Part shown: piece after piece, positions 58,676 to 64,000 of the stretch
How positions within the stretch are numbered: the first letter of the stretch is position 1
How the letters are laid out: every line of letters starts with the position of its first letter
Origin: Streptomyces flavochromogenes
GTDB lineage: Bacteria > Actinomycetota > Actinomycetes > Streptomycetales > Streptomycetaceae
DNA: 64,000 bases
Reading direction: 5' to 3'
Assembly: GCF_000717595.1 (NCBI RefSeq)
Contig: NZ_JNZO01000032.1
Coordinates: 17,586 to 81,585, forward strand
Made by a program: the position numbers and the translations under genes
The notes under the pieces: model-generated
Database searches by the model: none
Told to the model about the DNA's origin: nothing
The model's input: the letters and a program-made list of their open reading frames with translations, nothing else

Positions 58676-59914
58676 ATGCGTACCAGCAGTATTCGTCGGA
58701 GCCGTGCCCGAGTCACCGCCTCGGCCGCCTTGGGGATGCTGCTGGTGGGCATCGCTTCCGTCCCTGCCCAGGCAGCGGGTGTCCGAGACCGGCAGTGGCA
58801 CCTCGACACCATGGGCGCTGAGAAGATCTGGCAGCTCAGCACCGGCAAGGGTGTCACCGTCGCGGTCATCGACTCCGGTGTGGAGAAGGGAAACCCGGAC
58901 CTTCCGGGCCAGGTGCTCAAGGGCAAGAACCTCGCCCCGGGAGAGGCCGGCGACGAGTTCACCGACTACACCGGACACGGCACGAACATGGCCGGTCTCA
59001 TCGCGGGCACGGGCAAGGCCAACGGAGGCCAGGGTGCCTTCGGCCTCGCCCCCGGTGCCAAGATCCTTCCCGTGCGCGTGCCCGGATCGGAAGGCGGCAA
59101 GGGGAGCCAGGCCGCGGCGGACCGTGAGTTCAACAGGTTCATGCCCGAAGCCATCCGCTTCGCGGTCGACTCCGGTGCCAAGGTCCTGAACATCTCGCAG
59201 GGCTCCACGGCCGGGTCGACGCAGCTCACGGACGCTGTGAAGTACGCCCTGGACAAGGGAGCCCTGGTCTTCGCCTCCGTCGGCAACAGCGGCGACAAGG
59301 CCAACAGACTGGAGTACCCGGGAGCGACCCCCGGTGTCGTCGGCGTCGGTGCCATCGACCAGAAGCTGACGCGTCTTCCCCTCTCCCAGTACGGTCCGCA
59401 GGTCGACATCGTCGCCCCCGGCAAGGACACGGTCGCCGCCTGCAGCGGTGGCCAGGTCTGCACCTCCAGCGGTACCAGTAACGCCACCGCCCTCGCCTCC
59501 GCGGCCGCCGCGCTCATCTGGTCGAAGCACCCCGACTGGACCAACAACCAGGTCCTGAAGGTCATGCTCAACACCATCGCCGCGCCCACCGAGGGCGACA
59601 AGCGCAACGACTACATCGGCTTCGGCGCCATCCGCCCTCTTCGCGCGTTGAAGACGCCCGGCGACCCCGGCCCCGCCGACGTCCGGCCCATCGAGGACCT
59701 CGACGAGACCGTGTCCGCGTCCCCCTCGGCAGCCCCGTCGGCGGGTGCCACCTCGGCCGCGCCCTCCTCCGCGGCTCCCGCGCCGGCTCCAGCCGCGCAG
59801 GAGAAGAGCGACGAGGGCGGCGACACGGGCCTGTGGATCGGGCTCGGCATCGGTGCCGCCGCACTGATCGGTGCCGCCGTCGCCGTGTCCGTCCTGCGCT
59901 CCCGCCGGAGCTGA
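58676..59914 (+). CDS. Mycosin-like S8 (subtilisin) serine protease, membrane-anchored
   Basis: A 412-residue secreted subtilase with the mycosin layout: signal peptide (1-34), catalytic domain, Pro/Ala linker, and a C-terminal membrane segment (about 386-405) with a basic tail. The catalytic triad is Asp66 (VAVIDSGV), His101 (GHGTNMAG) and Ser268 (SSGTSNATA). The segment after Ser differs from the usual GTSxAAP: the Pro is Leu. Mycosins are core components of type VII secretion systems. Its position after a WXG protein supports that role. Confidence 0.88.
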   Translation: MRTSSIRRSRARVTASAALGMLLVGIASVPAQAAGVRDRQWHLDTMGAEKIWQLSTGKGVTVAVIDSGVEKGNPDLPGQVLKGKNLAPGEAGDEFTDYTGHGTNMAGLIAGTGKANGGQGAFGLAPGAKILPVRVPGSEGGKGSQAAADREFNRFMPEAIRFAVDSGAKVLNISQGSTAGSTQLTDAVKYALDKGALVFASVGNSGDKANRLEYPGATPGVVGVGAIDQKLTRLPLSQYGPQVDIVAPGKDTVAACSGGQVCTSSGTSNATALASAAAALIWSKHPDWTNNQVLKVMLNTIAAPTEGDKRNDYIGFGAIRPLRALKTPGDPGPADVRPIEDLDETVSASPSAAPSAGATSAAPSSAAPAPAPAAQEKSDEGGDTGLWIGLGIGAAALIGAAVAVSVLRSRRS

Positions 59915-59922
59915 GGACGGGA

Positions 59923-60564
59923 ATGCGGTTTGCGCTGACGAGACTTGGAGCGGCCGCCGCCGTCGCGGTCCTCACGGGCTGTTCCGGTGCCGACGCCCCC
60001 AAGCGACCGGAGGGCCTGCCGCCGGCCGAGGTCTGCGGCGGCTTCGCGAAGGGCACCCCCGCCGGTGCCGCGCTCGTGGCCGCCATGGGAAGCGACCGTT
60101 TCACCGACGGCCTCTCCGAGCCGGAGAAGGCCCTCGCCCTGCTGCGCGACGCGACGGCCGCACCGCTCGCCGACACCTACCGGCCGCAGCCGAAGTCGTA
60201 CTGCACGCTTCTGCCCGTATCGGGCGGCGGCGACAGCCTCACCGTGAACGTGAACCCGATCGGGAAGGCGCCGGGGATGCATCCGGGGCTGCTCTCGAAG
60301 GCGACTCTCTACACCTCCGGCCGGCTGGCCTACGCCTCCGCCGGTCTCGGCAGGCTCTACTTCTCCTGCGGTCTCGAGGAACCCGCCCACGGCTTCGTCG
60401 TCGAAGTGGCCGTATCGGGTCCCGGGGGCGTTCCGGACGCGGACCTGAGGCAGCGGACCAGGCTCATCACCGTGGCCAACGCCGCCGCCCGGAGCGTCGC
60501 GGGCGAGCTCGGCTGCGCGGACACGGGGCTCGTCGACGGCGCGCCCGCCGAAGCACGGTCCTGA
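59923..60564 (+). CDS. Hypothetical lipoprotein of the type VII-like cluster
   Basis: A 213-residue protein with a lipoprotein signal peptide ending in LTGC (cysteine at residue 20). The mature part has four further cysteines (EVCGG, KSYCTLL, YFSCGLE, LGCAD), which could form two disulfides. I recognise no family. Starts nine bases after the protease stop, with GGACGGG as ribosome-binding site, so it belongs to the same operon. Likely anchored on the outer face of the membrane. Function unknown. Confidence 0.75.
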   Translation: MRFALTRLGAAAAVAVLTGCSGADAPKRPEGLPPAEVCGGFAKGTPAGAALVAAMGSDRFTDGLSEPEKALALLRDATAAPLADTYRPQPKSYCTLLPVSGGGDSLTVNVNPIGKAPGMHPGLLSKATLYTSGRLAYASAGLGRLYFSCGLEEPAHGFVVEVAVSGPGGVPDADLRQRTRLITVANAAARSVAGELGCADTGLVDGAPAEARS

Positions 60565-60625
60565 ACGAAGGTTTGTCCCGAACGGGGCACCGTTCCGAGT
60601 GAGCGAGGGGGGCTGCGAACCCGCG

Positions 60626-62728
60626 CTACTCCCCGAACACCGGCATCGCCATGATCCGGCCGCCGCGAGTGACGAAGACGCGATGGGCGTTGCTCGCCAG
60701 CCGATAGGTGCCCTCGCGCTGCATCTTCACGGGGAACAGCCGCCTGCCGGTGGCCTTGTGTACCACCCGGATGAGGCCGTTGTCGCTTTCCGGAACCCAG
60801 ACCGTGGAGCCTGCGACGGCAGGAGCGGAGATGCCGGTGCCCCGGTTGTCCAGAGGCTCCATCCACTCCGTGCTCGGGTGACGGGACTTGGCCAGGGTGC
60901 TGAACCGGTGGGCCTCGTAGCCGTCGACGGCGACGACGGAGTCGCCGTCGGCGGCCGGGCTGCCCCACCCCACCGTGCTGTCGCCGGATGCGAGCGTCTC
61001 CTCCTCCCAGAGGAAGTCCCCCTGTTCGAGGCGCCGGGCCATCAGGCTGAGGCCGCCGAGGTACACGGTCGTGCCGCCGATCGAAGGGTCCTGGCCGCGG
61101 GTGCCCTGCCCCTTGATCTTCCATACGATCTCGCCGTTCGTGGCGTCGACGACGACGACCTGCCCGTCCCTGCCGTGAACCACGAGACGGTTCCTGGCCG
61201 CCGCCGCACGTGCGGGCCCCTCCGCGGAGCGCGGGGAGATCATCGGGCGCGTCCACAGGGTGGCGAGGGTCCAGGCGTTGACGGCGCGCAGCATGTTGTC
61301 GGGCGTCGCGAGGTAGACGTTCGTGTCGTCGGCGGCCAGGACCGTTTCGGCGCCGGCCTCCGTCCGCCAGACATGACGGCCGGTGGCAGCGACGTAGGCG
61401 TGCAGTGCGCCGTCCTTGTCGGCGCCGACGACGAGACGGTCGGCGACGGAGACGAAACCGGCCGAGGCCTCGACTTCCTTGCCCCGCCACCGCTCCTTGC
61501 CGTCCGTGACGGACAGGGCGAGGAGTTCGCCCGACTTCGCCTGCGCCAGCACCACGTCCCTTACGGGGAGCGGCGCTAGTCCCTCGGGGGCGCAGACGTC
61601 AAGGGGCCCCCACAGCGGCTTCGGAGGCTCACCCACCTGGCTGTCGATGACAGACAGGTAGGCGGCCTCCGGGGCCGCCACCGCAGCCGGCACGTCGGCC
61701 GTCGGGGACTTCTCACCCTCCCGGCTCAGCCACCAGGCCCCCGCCCCGCCGCCCGCGCCCAGGACGGCGACGCCCACCGCCGCCGTCGTGAGGAAACGAC
61801 GCCGGGACGGCGAGCCGGACGGAACGGCGGTCTCCGCGGGCGCGGTCAGGCGCTTCGTGGCCGTCTCACGCCGCTTGATGTCGTCGGCGAGCGGGCCCTT
61901 GCGCCACGCCCGCTCCGCGCCCTTCGGCGGGGCGAAGGCCTCCGCGACCTGCGGAGGCCGCGGACGGTACGCCGGGTCCTTCGCCAGGCACGGCCCGATC
62001 AACTCCCGCAGCTCCGGCGGGACCAGGCTCAGGTCCGGTGTCCCGTGCACGACCTCGTACTGGACGGCCGGCACGTGCGCGCCGTCGAAGGCGCGCCGCC
62101 CGCTCGCCGCGTACGCGAGGACCGCGCCGAGCGAGAAGACGTCCGACGCCGGGCCGACCCGCTGCCCGAGGACCTGCTCGGGAGCCCCGTATCCCGGGGT
62201 GACCGGGATCTGGCCCGTCGTCGTCAGGGTGAGGCCGTGCTCGGGGCGGGCGATGCCGAAGTCGATGATCCGGGGGCCGGTGGAGGTGAGCACGATGTTC
62301 GCGGGTTTGAGGTCGCGGTGGATCAGACCGGCCGTGTGAATGTCGTGCAGCGTCCGAGCGAGCCGGGCCGCGAGTGCGCGGACCGCCGGCACCTCCATCG
62401 GTCCGTACGCCCGGACCGCCTCGTCGAGCGTCGGACCGGCGAGGAACTCGGCGGCGATCCACGGCCGTCCGCCCTCGGTCTGCGCCCCGAGGACCCGGGC
62501 CACGCCCGTGCTGGTGACGGCCCGCGCCATGTCGGCCTCGCGGACGAAGCGCTGGGCGAGGTGCCGGTCGTGGGCGAGTTCGGGCCGCAGGACCTTGACG
62601 GCCGCGGGGGCACCGTCGCCGTCCCGGCCGACGTACACCTTGCCCATGCCGCCCTCGCCGAGGACGCCGAGGAGACGGTACGGGCCGAGCCGGAGCGGGT
62701 CGCCGGCGGCGAGGGGCAGCGTGGTCAC
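60626..62728 (-). CDS. Ser/Thr protein kinase with extracytoplasmic PQQ-type beta-propeller sensor
   Basis: A 700-residue kinase. The kinase domain (residues 15-270) has LGEGGMGKVY, Lys45 in AAVKVL, HRDLKPAN with Asp139, DFG at 156-158 and GYGAPEQV. A single membrane segment at about 313-334 is preceded by SRRRFLTT (308-315), a Tat-like twin-arginine motif placed internally. The extracytoplasmic part (370-700) is a seven- or eight-bladed PQQ-like propeller with repeated blades (GKERWRGKEVEA, GRHVWRTEAGAE, GEIVWKIKGQG). GTG at 62728 with GGAG upstream. Convergent with the type VII-like cluster. Confidence 0.9.
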   Translation of the reverse strand: MTTLPLAAGDPLRLGPYRLLGVLGEGGMGKVYVGRDGDGAPAAVKVLRPELAHDRHLAQRFVREADMARAVTSTGVARVLGAQTEGGRPWIAAEFLAGPTLDEAVRAYGPMEVPAVRALAARLARTLHDIHTAGLIHRDLKPANIVLTSTGPRIIDFGIARPEHGLTLTTTGQIPVTPGYGAPEQVLGQRVGPASDVFSLGAVLAYAASGRRAFDGAHVPAVQYEVVHGTPDLSLVPPELRELIGPCLAKDPAYRPRPPQVAEAFAPPKGAERAWRKGPLADDIKRRETATKRLTAPAETAVPSGSPSRRRFLTTAAVGVAVLGAGGGAGAWWLSREGEKSPTADVPAAVAAPEAAYLSVIDSQVGEPPKPLWGPLDVCAPEGLAPLPVRDVVLAQAKSGELLALSVTDGKERWRGKEVEASAGFVSVADRLVVGADKDGALHAYVAATGRHVWRTEAGAETVLAADDTNVYLATPDNMLRAVNAWTLATLWTRPMISPRSAEGPARAAAARNRLVVHGRDGQVVVVDATNGEIVWKIKGQGTRGQDPSIGGTTVYLGGLSLMARRLEQGDFLWEEETLASGDSTVGWGSPAADGDSVVAVDGYEAHRFSTLAKSRHPSTEWMEPLDNRGTGISAPAVAGSTVWVPESDNGLIRVVHKATGRRLFPVKMQREGTYRLASNAHRVFVTRGGRIMAMPVFGE

Positions 62729-62826
62729 GGGTGGTCTCCGGGGCGGTGGGAGCGACGTCGGTCGGGACAGGGGGCGGGCGGCGGGAACGAAAGCGGGCGG
62801 CGGGGAACGCGGGTCCGTTCCGAGGC

Positions 62827-64000
62827 TCAGGCGAAGGGAAGAGCCACGACGGACGACGCTCCCGCTCCGACGATCCGCTTCCGCTGCGGGTCGACGACGT
62901 ACCGGGTGGCTTCCGTCGGGAACACCCACGCCGAGCGACGGGTCACCCGGTCGATCGCGCTCAGACCACCCCGGACGGGTGCGTACACGTACGTCTTCCC
63001 GATCACCGGGACCGAGTAAGGATCCGGGGTCAGGCTGCGGCCCGAGAGCTCCTCGGCCCAGCGCTTGGCGCCCGTGTCGGCGCTCACGACGATGAGCCCG
63101 CGGCCTGCCTCGTTCGCGTGGACGAGGCCCCCCGAGACGGTGGGGACCCCGAAGAAGGATCCCTTGCCGTACTCCCAGGCGACACCGCCGTCGGTGAGGC
63201 GCAGCGCCCGGAGACGGTCACCACCGAGGTAGAGGTGCCGGTCGTCGGTCGCCAGTTGGCCCGGGAGGTAGGACTGGGACTCCTTGAGCGGGATGCTGCG
63301 CCGCCACAGCTGACGGCCGGTGCGGCGGTCTCGCGCCTGCACGATGAAGGACTCCAGGTCACTGCTGTTCTTGCCGAGCACCAGCCGGTCGCCGACGATC
63401 CGGGACAGCCAGCGGCGGGCGTTGGTGTCCGTGTGCGGATGCCGCCACATCTCCATGCCCGTACGCAGGTTGACGGCGATCAGGTGCCAGCCGGTGTCGT
63501 CGTTCTCGTCGTCCCGGCTGCCCCGACGGGACGAGGCGTAGAGGACACCGTCCGCGGCGGTGAGGAGTTCCGTTCCGAACTGGGAGCCTTCGAAACCGTT
63601 GAGCACGATCATCCGGGCGGCTTCCTTGCCGGTGCGCGCGGCGAGCGTGCGGATCTGCAGGGCGGACTTCCCGGCGACGGGGTAGGAGGACGTGTAGAAG
63701 CTCGTCCCGTCCGTGGTGACCTGCTTCGGATCCGACGCCATCGTCTCCTCCCACAGCACCGACCCGGTCTGCGGGTCCAGCGCACGGAACGACGCCGTCT
63801 CCGCGAGCCCCACGACACCCCCGGCGATCAGCGGCATGACGCTCTCCTCGCGGTCCAGGGCGTCCCCCCGCCACAGCGCGGCGGGTGCGCCGTCCGAGGC
63901 GGTGCTGGCGGGGATGGCGGTGGGGCCCGCGGTGGGACCCGCCTTGCCGTCGTCCTTGCCGTCCCGAGACCCCAGCCACACCCAGGCCCCGCCCCCCGCC
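62827..64000 (-). CDS. PQQ-type beta-propeller protein, probably a second Ser/Thr kinase (N-terminus outside the window)
   Basis: The visible 391 residues are the C-terminal part of a protein whose frame stays open to the window edge. After AGGGAWVWLGSRDGK, which looks like the end of a membrane segment similar to that of the neighbouring kinase (GGGAGAWWLSREGEK), comes a propeller domain with blades GSVLWEETMAS, GMEMWRHPHTD, GRQLWRRSIP, GVAWEYGKG, GAKRWAEEL. It is a tandem paralogue of the next gene, 98 bases away, so a kinase domain upstream is expected but not seen. Confidence 0.8.
   Translation of the reverse strand, partial: AGGGAWVWLGSRDGKDDGKAGPTAGPTAIPASTASDGAPAALWRGDALDREESVMPLIAGGVVGLAETASFRALDPQTGSVLWEETMASDPKQVTTDGTSFYTSSYPVAGKSALQIRTLAARTGKEAARMIVLNGFEGSQFGTELLTAADGVLYASSRRGSRDDENDDTGWHLIAVNLRTGMEMWRHPHTDTNARRWLSRIVGDRLVLGKNSSDLESFIVQARDRRTGRQLWRRSIPLKESQSYLPGQLATDDRHLYLGGDRLRALRLTDGGVAWEYGKGSFFGVPTVSGGLVHANEAGRGLIVVSADTGAKRWAEELSGRSLTPDPYSVPVIGKTYVYAPVRGGLSAIDRVTRRSAWVFPTEATRYVVDPQRKRIVGAGASSVVALPFA

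Noticed and set aside
1..64000. CRISPR arrays, insertion sequences, prophage or tRNA genes
   Set aside because: No regularly spaced repeat-spacer pattern, transposase, integrase or tRNA cloverleaf was recognised. The only tRNA-like fold is in tmRNA.

Overview
The window is chromosomal DNA from a high-GC actinomycete, almost certainly Streptomyces. The evidence is a very high G+C content with third-position bias, many GTG and TTG starts, an LAETG sortase substrate, FtsE/FtsX with adjacent smpB and ssrA, a Ser/Thr kinase pair beside prfB, and a HemD-like nitrate regulator beside narK. From memory, the gene order from secA through NAD-glutamate dehydrogenase, prfB, ftsEX, narK/nnaR, malic enzyme, hupA and murA matches the Streptomyces coelicolor core chromosome around SCO3005 to SCO2942, read in descending order. 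I see no insertion sequence, prophage, tRNA or CRISPR array.

Layout, left half. 1-4.5 kb: 3' end of secA, an Rv3235-family gene, a DUF6912 gene, a HAD hydrolase and a DJ-1/PfpI protein. 4.9-9.9 kb: the very large NAD-glutamate dehydrogenase. 10-13.9 kb: a surface-polysaccharide module (ABC-2 permease, TagH-type ATPase, GT87 membrane glycosyltransferase) facing a divergent TetR regulator. 13.9-17.6 kb: a three-gene sugar ABC importer whose MalF-type permease carries an unusual extracytoplasmic insert. 17.7-25.4 kb: a 1354-residue FHA protein with an EssC/EccC-like ATPase, divergent from two Ser/Thr kinases. 25.4-32.2 kb: prfB, a sortase substrate, ftsE, ftsX, a carboxyl-terminal processing protease, smpB and ssrA (tmRNA).

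Layout, right half. 32.2-34.6 kb: a divergent MFS exporter/LysR pair. 34.8-37.4 kb: narK and nnaR (nitrate uptake and its regulator). 37.6-40 kb: a HelD-type helicase. 40.0-41.8 kb: a structured small RNA with its own terminator, then NAD-malic enzyme with a structured leader. 42-44 kb: hupA convergent with murA. 44.2-46.4 kb: a YqgE/AlgH protein, an acyltransferase-3 and a DUF3039 protein. 46.6-51.5 kb: an ABC importer plus cytoplasmic GH20 hexosaminidase behind a DasR-like operator, so probably a chitooligosaccharide/GlcNAc uptake operon. 51.7-56.5 kb: a three-subunit xanthine-dehydrogenase-like operon whose molybdopterin subunit lacks the usual catalytic glutamate. 56.6-60.6 kb: a type VII secretion-like cluster (two small or WXG-type proteins, a mycosin-like protease, a lipoprotein). 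60.6-64 kb: two tandem membrane proteins with PQQ-type beta-propeller sensors, the first a complete Ser/Thr kinase, the second cut by the window end.

Functional themes are carbon and nitrogen balance (NAD-GDH, malic enzyme, NarK/NnaR, two sugar importers, GH20), cell envelope and division (SecA, FtsEX, MurA, polysaccharide ABC exporter, sortase substrate), ribosome rescue (SmpB/tmRNA) and phospho-signalling (three to four kinases, FHA ATPase). The regions most worth a second look are the repeat-filled FHA/EssC-like ATPase, the small RNA before the malic enzyme, the possibly non-catalytic molybdenum hydroxylase, the type VII-like cluster, and a Streptomyces palindromic repeat that has become part of a signal peptide.
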